Below, one piece after another: positions 44,293 to 53,221 of a DNA stretch of 64,000 nt. A program made the position numbers and the translations under genes. Under the pieces are notes generated by a model that was not told where the DNA came from, did no database searches, and was given only the letters and a program-made list of their open reading frames with translations. Source of the DNA: Paenibacillus ihumii (GTDB lineage Bacteria; Bacillota; Bacilli; Paenibacillales; Paenibacillaceae); NCBI RefSeq assembly GCF_001403875.1, contig NZ_LN884299.1:803980-867979 (forward strand), given 5' to 3'. Each line of letters begins with the position of its first letter. Position 1 is the first letter of the stretch.

Positions 44293-44306
44293 ACGAAGCG
44301 CTTTCA
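44293..44306 (-). promoter_or_regulatory. Candidate cre (CcpA) site before DUF485-actP
   Basis: On the minus strand TGAAAGCGCTTCGT matches the cre consensus TGWAANCGNTNWCA except for the last three bases. It is 46 bp upstream of the first start. Catabolite control of acetate uptake would fit. Confidence 0.45.
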
Positions 44307-44495
44307 GCCATGCCGTATAATTTAGGTGGTCCCCACTTTTAATGAATATGTGAACATTTTATGAATATGCAATGTGCAAATAGCAGCTCTTTTTCGGGAT
44401 TATTCGGCTGTCTTGCTCTTCACCCGAACGTGTCGGTCTATTCTCTCCTTTCGGTTCAGCCTTCTAAAGGCGACGCCCCGCTCGGCGTACAACAC

Positions 44496-44523
44496 AACAA
44501 GCGACCTATTAGGGTCGCTTGTT
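44496..44523. terminator. Hairpin terminator
   Basis: AACAAGCGACC and GGGTCGCTTGTT form an 11-bp stem. It lies directly before an ssrA-like scrap, the same layout as at intact ssrA. Confidence 0.75.
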
Positions 44524-44530
44524 AATGGTA

Positions 44531-44575
44531 CATATAGGGGCAAAGGGAGTCGAACCTTGTCCGAAAGCAGCTCCA
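44531..44575 (-). pseudogene. ssrA 3'-end fragment D
   Basis: AGGGAGTCGAACC, TTGTCCGAA and flanks align with the T-arm and 3' end of ssrA (61350-61395), with substitutions. It abuts the SDR duplicate and resembles an old attachment site. Confidence 0.6.
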
Positions 44576-44599
44576 AATAAATGGGACAATTCATAAAGA

Positions 44600-45358
44600 T
44601 TAGTGAGCAACTTGTCCGCCATCAACGGCATAAACGTATCCGTTACAGAAGCTTGCAGCATCGGAAGATAGGAATACTACCATTTCAGCGATTTCTTCCG
44701 GTTTAGCGGCACGGCGCATGGGAACGTTAGAAGTAACTTCAGCCCATTTCCCGGGGTCATCCTTCCACATTTGAGTCATTGGGGTTTCAGTCAAACCTGG
44801 TGCAACGCTGTTTACACGAATACCATCTTGTGCGTAGTCAAATGCAGCTGCTTTGGTTAAACCGGTAACCGCGTGCTTTGCTGTCACGTACGGTGCCATA
44901 TTAGGGTCCGCGATTAGACCTGCCACCGAAGCAGTGTTTACAATGGTCCCACCACCGTTAGCAACCATATGCTCAAGTTCATATTTTACAGCAAGGAATA
45001 CGCCTTTGACGTCAACGGCCATGACTTGATCAAATACATCCTCATCAATATCTGCGAGCTTTGCTGGTTTATTTAAAATTCCTGCATTATTAAAGGCGTG
45101 ATGCAATCCGCCAAAATGTTTTACTGTTTGTTCAACAAGTGATTTTACTTCTTTCGAGCTGGTTACATCCGCTTTAAAGAATGCAGCTTCTCCGCCTTCC
45201 TTCTGAATCAGTTCAACCGTTTCGTTCGCGCGGTCATCCACGTCACCAATAGCAACCTTCGCACCGCGACGTGCAAAAGCAATCGCTGTTGCACGGCCAA
45301 TACCGGTTGCAGCTCCAGTAATTAATACAACGCGGCCTTCAAAATCTTTTAGGCTCAT
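44600..45358 (-). CDS. SDR family oxidoreductase, paralogue 2
   Basis: This 252-residue protein is nearly identical to the one at 37935, differing at scattered surface residues (e.g. VDDRANETVELIQ for VNEQANETVEMIQ). All SDR motifs are intact (TGAATGIGRA, YVTAKHA). AAGGGGG lies eight bases before ATG 45358. The flanks on both sides also match copy 1. Confidence 0.9.
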   Translation of the reverse strand: MSLKDFEGRVVLITGAATGIGRATAIAFARRGAKVAIGDVDDRANETVELIQKEGGEAAFFKADVTSSKEVKSLVEQTVKHFGGLHHAFNNAGILNKPAKLADIDEDVFDQVMAVDVKGVFLAVKYELEHMVANGGGTIVNTASVAGLIADPNMAPYVTAKHAVTGLTKAAAFDYAQDGIRVNSVAPGLTETPMTQMWKDDPGKWAEVTSNVPMRRAAKPEEIAEMVVFLSSDAASFCNGYVYAVDGGQVAH

Positions 45359-45453
45359 CACATTTCCCCCTTAATTTTCCTTATTGGGCTTCTCGATTTA
45401 ATATTCCGTTGCCGGCTCTAGATTATGCTCCCTGCGAAATAATGCATAGAAAC

Positions 45454-45485
45454 AAAAAAACTCCTCCAGCGAACTGCTGAAGGAG
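45454..45485 (-). terminator. Terminator of the serine-hydrolase gene
   Basis: CTCCTCCAGC and GCTGAAGGAG pair, and in the leftward direction a run of seven T follows. Confidence 0.85.
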
Positions 45486-45568
45486 AACTACGGTATAATT
45501 GCATTGCACTTGGAGATTACAAGGGGAGCCTCCGGACAAAACTGGTTAAACTCGCAAAAGGCGGAAAA

Positions 45569-46603
45569 TCAACGATTCGCTAAAAGTATTTCATCCATTC
45601 GGGAAGCGATGGAGCCCGCACCCTGGCCGACGTTTGCTAAAATATGAGCTTCCGCCTTCAACTCCGGGTAGTATGAAGATTGCATGACAACACCAGGATC
45701 TCCTCCCATAACAAAATACTTAAATATTTCGTTGTTTATTACTGTAATCCATACCCCATAGCCATAATGGATAACCCCGCTATCTTGAACGTGCGGGAAA
45801 AGCATCCGTTCAGTTACGCTTTTCGATAATAATTGGTTCTTCATTAACGCATTCCAGAATTTAACCAAATCATGCACCGTAGTATACGCCCCTCCATCAG
45901 GCCCTCCTACAATGGGTATGGAGTATATGTTGGTTTTCCAATGATCATCGTTACCCACATAGCCTATAGCAGTACGTTCAGGTAACTGATCCATGCGAAA
46001 ATATCCTGAATCCTGCATTCCACAAGCTCGAAAAATGTTCTCTTCGACATAATCGTTAAAACTCAATCCCGTTAATCTTTCAACAATTAATCCAAGCACA
46101 ATGAAACCAGCATTACTATATGAAAACTGAGTTCCCGGATCAAACTTCATGGGTCGATTCTGGAATAATGGCAGAAAACACTTGGGCGAAGTGATCGAGT
46201 ACATCGGCACTGTTCTCCACAGACTTTCATAGTCTGTCATGAATTCTTCATCGTAGTAATCAGGAATACCGGAAGTGTGAGTTAGTAAATGATGAACCGT
46301 AATTCTGGGATCAAGTTGATCTAAATCAATTTCTAAGTCACTTATTAAAGTGTCAAACTCTAGGAGTCCCTTCTGAACAAGCTGACAAATAGCGACTGCG
46401 GTAAATATTTTGCAACCAGATGCGATGCCGAATCTTGTATTCGTTGTATTCTTAATCTTGTCGCTGCGATTGGCGAACCCATAGCAATTTTCAAACTTTG
46501 CCTCACTTCCAGACGCAAATAAAACTGCACCAGAAAACTGAACCTGTCCATTCTCCTTCTGGTTATGCTTCTTAATGATTTCTTCAATTATTCCCGCATC
46601 CAT
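45569..46603 (-). CDS. Serine beta-lactamase-like / penicillin-binding-related hydrolase
   Basis: This 344-residue protein of the class C beta-lactamase/D-aminopeptidase fold has the SxxK motif as SGCK (IASGCKIFTAVA), YSN in FSYSNAGFIVLG and HTSGIPDYY. No signal peptide is visible, so it may act in the cytosol. It sits between the SDR copy and a deleted VOC copy, so it was inserted into the duplicated segment or came with it. Substrate unknown. Confidence 0.88.
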   Translation of the reverse strand: MDAGIIEEIIKKHNQKENGQVQFSGAVLFASGSEAKFENCYGFANRSDKIKNTTNTRFGIASGCKIFTAVAICQLVQKGLLEFDTLISDLEIDLDQLDPRITVHHLLTHTSGIPDYYDEEFMTDYESLWRTVPMYSITSPKCFLPLFQNRPMKFDPGTQFSYSNAGFIVLGLIVERLTGLSFNDYVEENIFRACGMQDSGYFRMDQLPERTAIGYVGNDDHWKTNIYSIPIVGGPDGGAYTTVHDLVKFWNALMKNQLLSKSVTERMLFPHVQDSGVIHYGYGVWITVINNEIFKYFVMGGDPGVVMQSSYYPELKAEAHILANVGQGAGSIASRMDEILLANR

Positions 46604-46955
46604 TATATTTTACTACCCCCTTCTCTTCTTCCGGACTGAACGTCTGCTTTCGGCAGCGCGATGATGGTTACATGTTAATGCCTTCCTACAACACAACTAC
46701 CAATTTATATGTATATCTTGGATCCCATCGCCGCTACAATACTTACTTGATTGATTAACAGCCCTACAATAAGTATAAACCATTGCCCAGCTTCCATATA
46801 TAGACAAAACAATTTTAGGTATTCTATACACAATAAGGCTCAACAGTAGCAACACCTGTCGAGCCTTTCCTCTAACACTTGATATAGATGATTTTTTCCA
46901 CTACATTATGGCATCGAGGGATTATTATGTGGGGTTCTTGGAGGAGCTTAATCAT
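46604..46955. other. Intergenic, no gene seen
   Basis: AT-rich sequence between the serine hydrolase start and the VOC remnant. I see no supported ORF, RNA or clear operator. Confidence 0.5.
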
Positions 46956-47175
46956 TTATCTTTTGTACGCTTCCTGTAATACCGCAAGATCCAATTTCCT
47001 CATCATAAGAAATGCTTTGGTTACGGAAGCAATCTGTTCCGATGTACCCTGGCTCATCAACATTCGTAATTTTGGAGTCCGGGAACAAGGAAACGTAAAA
47101 CTCTGCTGCTTCTTTTGCCTCTTTGTCGTACCATAAATGCGGAACGATTTTTTGATCGGTTAAACTAACTGACAT
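46956..47175 (-). pseudogene. Internally deleted copy of the VOC (PhnB-like) gene
   Basis: The first 36 codons match the start of the gene at 38888 ([22 protein letters not shown]), then jump to its last 35 codons ([18 protein letters not shown]...LQEAYKR) in another frame. About 240 codons are missing. The upstream flank (GATTCAACAGCCCCTTTGT) is identical in both copies. Confidence 0.9.
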
Positions 47176-47438
47176 GATTCAACAGCCCCTTTGTAGTGTA
47201 GATCAATTCCAAATCCCCCTATTGTCCAATTTCAACGCTTATTTTAATACCTGCCCAGCAATAACCTCTTATTCACCAACACAATCATTTATTACCCCAA
47301 ACATTAGTTATATATGCTCGCTTATTGAGCATACATATTGACCTGGAAGGAGGTCAGGAAGCACGTCGTAATGCAATCAAGATACGAATGATCGTGGGTT
47401 CCCAGTGCATAGTTTATCAAAAAAAGGAGGAGTTTTCC

Positions 47439-48782
47439 TTGATGTCAGACCTGAGTTTCCCCCATTCTGGACTTATGAAGAAGGTTTTGGCTGGCGGTCT
47501 TTTTATGATGCTCGCTTGTGTGGCTCTACTCTTATTTGAGTCCAAAGCATCCGCTCACGGATATGTAAGTAATCCTTCCAGCCGTGCGGATTTATGTGCA
47601 AGAGGAATCAATAAGAATTGTGGACTTATTATTTATGAACCGTATAGCTTAGAAGCAAAAAAAGGATTCCCGGCAGCAGGTCCAGCCGATGGTAAAATCG
47701 CAAGTGCTAACGGCTTGTTCGCTCCACTAGATCAGCAATCCGAATCGCGTTGGACAAAAGTAAACATTTCACCTGGACCAACGACTTTTAACTGGAATAT
47801 AAAAGTACCTCATGCCACAGCCAGCTGGAAATACTACATTACCAAGCAGGATTGGGATCCGAATGCACCATTAACTCGTGCATCCTTCGACTTAACTCCT
47901 TTCTGTAGTGTACCGTATAAAGGCAAGCCGTCTAATACTTATTCCGACACTTGCAACGTACCGAACAGAACGGGATATCAAGTCATCCTCGCCGTTTGGG
48001 AAATTGCGGATACAGCAAATGCATTCTATAACGTTATCGATGTTAACTTCTCCGGTGGGGGCAGTCCAGATACAACACCGCCAACTGCTCCTACAGGAGT
48101 AACCGCTTCCCATGTTGCAGCCACTAGTGCAGCAATATCCTGGAATGCAGCAACAGATAATGTAGGCGTTACGAATTATCGTATTTTTAACGGTTCAAAC
48201 CAAATTGCTTCCACAAGTGCACTGAATTACAACCTAACAGGCTTAACACCTAATACAACCTACAACATTACCGTTAAAGCAGTAGATGCTGCGGGGAACG
48301 TATCACCGGCCAGCAATTCTGCATCCTTCACCACACTAGCTGTAGTAGGTCCTGATACGGAGGCTCCCTCAGCCCCTACAAGCTTACATGTGATGGGTAC
48401 AACTACATCTACTACAGTTTCTTTGATGTGGAATGCTTCCACAGACAATGTGGGCGTAACAGGCTATCAAGTGTTCCGAGGCTCGACATTAGTCGCTGCG
48501 GTTTCAGGTTCAACGCTTGAATACACCGTTACGGGTCTATCGCCAAATACGGCTTACTCCTTTACCGTAAAGGCTGTTGATGCCGCTGGAAATGTATCCG
48601 CTGCCAGCAATATTGTCAATGTAACTACTCCTAGCGCACCTGTCACCTACCCAGCGTGGGATGCATCCACGGTTTATGTTGGCGGGAGCAAGGTAACCCA
48701 TAACGGTGTGAACTATGAGGCTAAATGGTGGACTTTAGGTGAAACTCCAGGAAATGCAGATGTTTGGAAAGTGATTCCTTAA
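47439..48782 (+). CDS. AA10 lytic polysaccharide monooxygenase with two FnIII and a CBM5/12 domain
   Basis: The 447-residue product has a signal peptide ending KASA before HGYVSNPSSRADLC, so the mature protein starts with the copper-binding His. The AA10 catalytic domain runs to about residue 205 and ends in VDVNF-type text (YNVIDVNFSGG). Two fibronectin III domains follow (APTGVTASHVAATS, APTSLHVMGTTTST), each with the NTTYNITVKAVDAAGNVS type strand, and then a carbohydrate-binding module (YPAWDASTVYVGGSKVTHNGVNYEAKWWT). It oxidatively cleaves chitin. TTG 47439 fits the AAAGGAGG site better than ATG 47442. Confidence 0.95.
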   Translation: MMSDLSFPHSGLMKKVLAGGLFMMLACVALLLFESKASAHGYVSNPSSRADLCARGINKNCGLIIYEPYSLEAKKGFPAAGPADGKIASANGLFAPLDQQSESRWTKVNISPGPTTFNWNIKVPHATASWKYYITKQDWDPNAPLTRASFDLTPFCSVPYKGKPSNTYSDTCNVPNRTGYQVILAVWEIADTANAFYNVIDVNFSGGGSPDTTPPTAPTGVTASHVAATSAAISWNAATDNVGVTNYRIFNGSNQIASTSALNYNLTGLTPNTTYNITVKAVDAAGNVSPASNSASFTTLAVVGPDTEAPSAPTSLHVMGTTTSTTVSLMWNASTDNVGVTGYQVFRGSTLVAAVSGSTLEYTVTGLSPNTAYSFTVKAVDAAGNVSAASNIVNVTTPSAPVTYPAWDASTVYVGGSKVTHNGVNYEAKWWTLGETPGNADVWKVIP

Positions 48783-48800
48783 TATTCTGAATTCTAAAAA

Positions 48801-48831
48801 AAATGACTACAGAAAATTTCTGTAGTCATTT
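48801..48831. terminator. Terminator of the monooxygenase gene
   Basis: AAATGACTACAGAAA is mirrored by ATTTCTGTAGTCATTT to form a near-perfect hairpin with an A-tract before and a T-tract after. Confidence 0.88.
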
Positions 48832-48970
48832 CAGATTCCACCCAAACTCCTTTGCCGCAAGGCGGAACTTAGGAGTGTGATATAGGGCTATAAAATATCT
48901 GTCATTGGGGTTCGATTCATATTTAAAAGATTAACCCCAAAAATATGGATATTCGATTGCAAGCTAAACA

Positions 48971-50131
48971 TTATTTATTCCAATATTGCTGGGCTATCCT
49001 TTGTCCTTGTTTAATTTTTGCCCATTGCTCTGCCTCAGTTAATTCATTACCCCCATCACAAGAAGCAAATCCGCATTGATGGGACAGCAGCAATCGATCC
49101 TTGTCAATAATACGCGATGCTTCATCAAGCATTCTGAAGACTCGCTCTTCATCATCTAGCGTATTCGTTTTGGATGACAACAAGCCAAGTACAATTTCTG
49201 TTTCCGGCTTATCCTTGAAGACGGCAAGCGCCTCAAGCGAACCTGCGCGTTCATCATCCCATTCCAGGAAGAAGCGGTCATATTTAAGCTGCTTCAGGAA
49301 CAGATTAGCAATTTTCACATAGGAGCCGCCACCCATATTCCGGGAATCATAGTTGCCGCGGCAGTTATGCGTCCACATTTTCAAACCTAAACGATGGCCA
49401 AAATCAATCAATGTATTGTTAATGTCAATAAATTCAGCAGCAAGAGCTTGGACTTCCTCTTGATTGATATGTTCACCGGTATATGGAGAATTCGGGTTGT
49501 CATCTGCAAACAGTTCCCATAAGCAATCGTCAAATTGCAGGATTGTGCCTCCAGCCGCAGCAAATTCCTCAACAAATTCCTTATATGCCTGGACGAGGCC
49601 ATTTTTAAGCTCATGTCGATCCTTGTAAACCGCGTCTTTGCCGCCAATGTTATCCGACCATGACAACTCGCCAAAAATATGGGATGGCGAAGGTACGCAT
49701 AGCTTCGTTTCACGGTCGCCAGCTAGAGCTTGGAGTTGTTTGAATATGCCAATAAAATGATGGTTCTTTCCGCTCAATTCACCTGTAATGCGCAAACCAA
49801 TATCTTTTCGCGTCTCATATTTCGAACTCCCATCCATATCACGGAAGAAATACCCATGATCCGCAATATAGCGATCAACTCCTTGAAATCCCCAAACAAA
49901 ATCTAGATGCCACATGGATTTGGAATATTCACCATCCGTAATAATGGACAAATCATGCTCAATTTGTTTCTCAACTACAGCCTTAATTGCCTCTGCTTCA
50001 CACTGCTCATAGCCCTCAAAATCTTGATAGAACGGATAGCTGATGTCATCACGATGTTCTATTTGTGTTTTATATTTCAATAGTTCAGACGGCCGCAACA
50101 GGCTGCCTACTGTTTGGAATTTACTGCTCAT
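48971..50131 (-). CDS. Cobalamin-independent methionine synthase-like protein (YxjG/YxjH type)
   Basis: This 386-residue protein resembles the C-terminal half of MetE: an FQTVGSLLRP start, ITDGEYSKSMWHLDF, a zinc-site HNCRGN and CGFASCDGGN. Single-domain relatives (YxjG/H in Bacillus) transfer methyl groups to homocysteine or a related thiol. AGGAGG precedes ATG 50131. Upstream there is no S-box leader but a perfect 12-bp palindrome against the -35 region. Confidence 0.9.
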   Translation of the reverse strand: MSSKFQTVGSLLRPSELLKYKTQIEHRDDISYPFYQDFEGYEQCEAEAIKAVVEKQIEHDLSIITDGEYSKSMWHLDFVWGFQGVDRYIADHGYFFRDMDGSSKYETRKDIGLRITGELSGKNHHFIGIFKQLQALAGDRETKLCVPSPSHIFGELSWSDNIGGKDAVYKDRHELKNGLVQAYKEFVEEFAAAGGTILQFDDCLWELFADDNPNSPYTGEHINQEEVQALAAEFIDINNTLIDFGHRLGLKMWTHNCRGNYDSRNMGGGSYVKIANLFLKQLKYDRFFLEWDDERAGSLEALAVFKDKPETEIVLGLLSSKTNTLDDEERVFRMLDEASRIIDKDRLLLSHQCGFASCDGGNELTEAEQWAKIKQGQRIAQQYWNK

Positions 50132-50191
50132 TCAAAAAACCTCCTCATTCTGCCTCATCTCGTAATGCTCTGATTGTAGCATGGAAGAAGT

Positions 50192-50227
50192 ATTATAACG
50201 TAACACCCAAAAGTCATAACTAGTTAT
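50192..50227 (-). promoter_or_regulatory. Promoter with perfect palindrome in the -35 region
   Basis: TATAAT (50192-50197) is the -10; the -35 position is occupied by ATAACTAGTTAT (50216-50227), a perfect palindrome of LysR T-N11-A type. A weak -35 replaced by an activator site is typical of LysR control of sulfur genes. Confidence 0.6.
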
Positions 50228-50275
50228 AACCAAAAGCTATAGCGGGTCAAGTGGGGGACCAAATAATCGCATAGA

Positions 50276-50305
50276 AAAATCCACAACCTCATACGGCTTG
50301 GATTT
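50276..50305. terminator. ssrA-terminator-like hairpin, damaged
   Basis: AAAAATCC...CCTCATACGG...TTGGATTT. The apical CCTCATACGG is intact but one arm has lost bases. Confidence 0.6.
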
Positions 50306-50357
50306 ATATAAAATGAATAAGTGGGCAAGCACGTCCGACAATTATTGCTGTGATAAA

Positions 50358-50949
50358 CTAGTAAGATTCATTATACCATGGGCCATACCCTGGCACTACC
50401 TTATAATCCCAATCCCCACCTGGTCTAACTTTACCGACAAAATAACCGACTGCTGAAAGATACGGATCTATAGGAAAAGGATTGTATTTGTTTGAGTCAA
50501 CTACTGACCAATAGAATCCTTCTAACTCCGATCTATTACTTTGAGCCAAACTATAACTTTTTAAAGGAGGTACACCAGGATCTCCAAAAGGTTGAGGGAT
50601 ATAATTTGTTCCGTTATTAGAGAATTTATCTATCATTTCTTCTTGCGTCAATACATAGATTTGAAAATTATCTTATGCCACCTGTTCGAACACCAAAATT
50701 CACACTATCCATGTCATTGACATATTGTTCAAACAATTCACCACTAACACCGATCTCTTTTGCATTAGTGTTAATAACAATTTGTCCCTGTGCATCAAGT
50801 GTTGTAAAACCATTTCTAACAACAACTTCATGTAACTCTTTGACGGATTCTATTGGTTTCGAAGATACAACTACAGTCGTTAATGATGTAATACTGGATA
50901 ATAGCAATACTCCAGCCATTAGAATTGGTAAAACCCTCCTTAAAAACAT
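50358..50949 (-). pseudogene. Frameshifted secreted protein with polymorphic-toxin-like C-terminus
   Basis: The first frame (50949-50668) encodes an N-terminal hydrophobic signal (MFLRRVLPILMAGVLLLSSI) and an IVINTNAKEIGVSGELFEQYVNDMDSVNFGVRTGG stretch. The second (50651-50358) continues one base out of phase with MTQEEMIDKFSNNGTNYIPQPFGDPG and VGKVRPGGDWDYKVVPGYGPWY. RPGG-WDYK is like the start of type-44 polymorphic toxins, but the toxin domain itself would be cut short. The toxin match is tentative. Confidence 0.55.
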
Positions 50950-50995
50950 TGAGGTTTTTGAATTTACCGTGAACAAGAATGTGTATTTTGTCGAA

Positions 50996-51496
50996 TTAAC
51001 CTTGAGGCGGCAGTTTAGTTGATCTATACGGATCATTTCGAAAATCATATTTTTCGTTTTTGGATATATCCAACAATTTTCCGCCAATGATAACTTTGTT
51101 GTTTCCAACCCATTCCACATATGGACTGTAATCAAAGTCATTAAAATAGATCGTCGTCCTTTTTTTGTTTTTTCTTTCAATAATCTCCGCTCTTGCCATT
51201 CGGGAGAATATATTAGTATAGTGATACGTCCTAATCTCATACTTGTCGTCCGGCGACGGAACAGTTTTATTCAAGTGCCCTTTGGGCAAAAAATCGAGAT
51301 TATGAAAATAATTATACCCATAAATCGCCAGAAAGCTTCCGCTCAAAACTAATGTAATAAGTCCATACTTAGGGAAGTTAGATTTTTTTATAAAATACAT
51401 AATTAACCTAATTAATACATATAGCGAGGTAATGGATGTTATAAATACACATAAAATGGCCAGGTAACTAAGATAACTAAAAAAATTATCGTTCAT
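50996..51496 (-). CDS. Membrane-anchored DUF5412-like protein
   Basis: This 166-residue protein has two helices (FSYLSYLAILCVFITSITSLYVLI; YGLITLVLSGSFLAIYGYNYF) and an extracytoplasmic beta-rich part (SPDDKYEIRTYHYTNIFSRMARAEIIER; YVEWVGNNKVIIGGKLLDI) as in DUF5412 proteins. ATG 51496 follows TAGGAGGGATTATACT. It precedes the toxin-like pseudogene and could be its partner, but that is only context. Confidence 0.65.
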   Translation of the reverse strand: MNDNFFSYLSYLAILCVFITSITSLYVLIRLIMYFIKKSNFPKYGLITLVLSGSFLAIYGYNYFHNLDFLPKGHLNKTVPSPDDKYEIRTYHYTNIFSRMARAEIIERKNKKRTTIYFNDFDYSPYVEWVGNNKVIIGGKLLDISKNEKYDFRNDPYRSTKLPPQG

Positions 51497-51678
51497 AGTA
51501 TAATCCCTCCTAATATACAATATAATACTAGTTTTTACAATAATTATTATATTAAAAGCTAATAAAATACTTGAATGAATAATTTTTAGTTATTAAAAGC
51601 GGCAGTTGATGTTTTACATAATAATTAATATTCCAAAGTTTTGCTTTTTAGAATAAAGTTCGACAAAAAGAATCCAAC

Positions 51679-51718
51679 CCCTACTAAGATTGGACCCTCA
51701 TCCCGGCACATGGGCGAT
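51679..51718 (-). pseudogene. ssrA internal fragment C
   Basis: ACTAAGATTGGACCCTCATC and CCCGGCACATGGGCGAT align with ssrA 61517-61555 (ACTAAAGTTGAGCCCTCATC, CCCGGTACATGGGCGAT). Only this internal piece is recognisable. Confidence 0.75.
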
Positions 51719-51868
51719 TGATATCCCTGATCTACCCACAGCATAAAGATAATATCTCTGCTTTTCATATCTACCTACATTAGAAAGTTAAAACCTATAG
51801 TTTAAATTCCAATTTTATAACTGTATAATTGTTATAACAATTGAATATGATGATATGGAGGAAACCTA

Positions 51869-52132
51869 ATGAACAGGATGATTGAGATGGAACGGAAAGT
51901 GACCAAATTTGGCAACAGCCTCGGTATAACTATGACTGATGCCTTGAAGCAAATTGGACTGGATCAAGGCGACACAGTCACCATTGATGTTAGTCCAGCC
52001 ACAGGAGAAATAATTATTAAGAAGTCAACAAAAGTCTCCTTACCTGAAGGAATAAGTGCGGACTTCATGGATACTTTGACGGATGTAATTGAAGAATACG
52101 ATCAAACGCTGCGAGGACTTAAAGACAGATGA
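51869..52132 (+). CDS. AbrB/MazE-type antitoxin of a Doc module
   Basis: This 87-residue protein has a swapped-hairpin AbrB-like domain (ERKVTKFGNSLGITMTDALKQIGLDQGDTVTIDV) and an acidic C-terminal tail that could cover the toxin. TGGAGGAAACCTA precedes the start. Its stop overlaps the Doc start (ATGA), the usual antitoxin-toxin order. Confidence 0.88.
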   Translation: MNRMIEMERKVTKFGNSLGITMTDALKQIGLDQGDTVTIDVSPATGEIIIKKSTKVSLPEGISADFMDTLTDVIEEYDQTLRGLKDR

Positions 52133-52536
52133 CGTCCATCCGCTATTTATCCGTCCAAGAAGTAATAGCAATCAATGTAGCCATGATACAACGATATAGC
52201 CCGGGGGAACACATTGGAGTTAAAGAGCCTGGATTGCTCGAATCGGCTGTCCATCGACCTCAATCTTCTGCCTTTGGCGAAGATGCTTATCCTACTATTT
52301 TCGAAAAAGCCGCAGCTTTGTTCGAATCCCTCGGTCAAAACCATCCTTTCTACAACGCAAACAAGCGGACTGCTTTTACAGCACTGGTTGTATTCCTACG
52401 CTATAATGGCCTGCACTTTAAAATGGATACAAAGAAAGCCGAAGATTTTACTGTAGATATGGTTAATCATCAATTCAACCGTCAACAAACGGCTGCGATC
52501 ATTGAAGCCCACTGCTTCACGATTCCCAAATCATAA
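52129..52536 (+). CDS. Doc-type Fic toxin
   Basis: This 135-residue protein of the death-on-curing family has an N-terminal VQEVIAINVAMIQRYSPGEHIGVKEPGLLESAV stretch and the catalytic Fic motif HPFYNANKRTA. Doc proteins phosphorylate EF-Tu. Active-site residues look intact, so the module should be functional. It belongs to the island between ssrA fragments C and B. Confidence 0.92.
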   Translation: MTSIRYLSVQEVIAINVAMIQRYSPGEHIGVKEPGLLESAVHRPQSSAFGEDAYPTIFEKAAALFESLGQNHPFYNANKRTAFTALVVFLRYNGLHFKMDTKKAEDFTVDMVNHQFNRQQTAAIIEAHCFTIPKS

Positions 52537-52544
52537 AGTACAAA

Positions 52545-52570
52545 AATACCGTCCTCTTGCGGATGGTATT
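52545..52570 (-). terminator. ssrA-terminator-like hairpin
   Basis: AATACCGTCCTCTTGCGGATGGTATT; leftward it is followed by TTTTTG. It converges on the Doc gene. Confidence 0.75.
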
Positions 52571-52728
52571 CATAGAATGAGCGGGGTTCGTTGAGGCAAT
52601 TTTGGATTGGATACACACCTCAATAGGGCTCACCATCATAAGGGATTAACATGTTGGTACTTATTAATGCAAATGACAATTGTCTAACCATAGTAGTTTG
52701 ATAGACTGTAGACAAACTTTTTTACAGC

Positions 52729-52750
52729 AAAAATCCACAACCTCTTCTCT
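52729..52750 (-). terminator. Half of an ssrA-terminator-like hairpin
   Basis: AGCAAAAATCCACAACCTC is present but the second arm is missing. It lies downstream of the IS3 remnant for leftward transcription. Confidence 0.5.
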
Positions 52751-52809
52751 GCAAAGAAATGGGAATTCTCCATCCACAGCGAGGGTTAAAGAACCCCCCG
52801 TAGGTCTTC

Positions 52810-53150
52810 TTTTTGTTAATAATTAGCCGGTATTTTCACCGCAGCAACGTCGTCAGTTTCCGGTAGCCGAAGGCAGCGTTGGGGCCTTGAATCAAGCGTC
52901 TGAGGTATCCTTTAATGCGGGCATCTCCCACCTTTTTCCATCCTTGTCATAGGAGAAGCCTGGAGCAGGCCGACCGCTGCTGACTGGCTGCTGGCGTTCA
53001 GGATGCCTTAGGCGATAGTAGTAACTTGAACGTGGGACTCCACATAGAAGGAACACCTTTTAAACAGGATACCCTTGCTGGATCCAAGAGATAGCTACTT
53101 CCAATCGGGAAATCGTCTTTTCATGGATTCTAACTCCTTACTCATTTTAG
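52810..53150 (-). pseudogene. IS3-family transposase remnant
   Basis: Read leftward, GVPRSSYYYRLRHPERQQPV and, after a one-base shift, DARIKGYLRRLIQGPNAAFG and YRKLTTLLR are typical of IS3 orfB upstream of the DDE core. The catalytic part is absent. No inverted repeats are seen. Confidence 0.75.
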
Positions 53151-53221
53151 TGTATCTGAGGTGGATTAGAGTGTCCAAATGGGGCTCAATAGAAAGAGCA
53201 CCTTATTAGGTGCCCTCTACC

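Noticed and set aside
50132..50290. S-box (SAM) riboswitch before the methionine synthase-like gene
   Set aside because: The leader is too short and lacks the S-box core; a palindromic operator is found instead.
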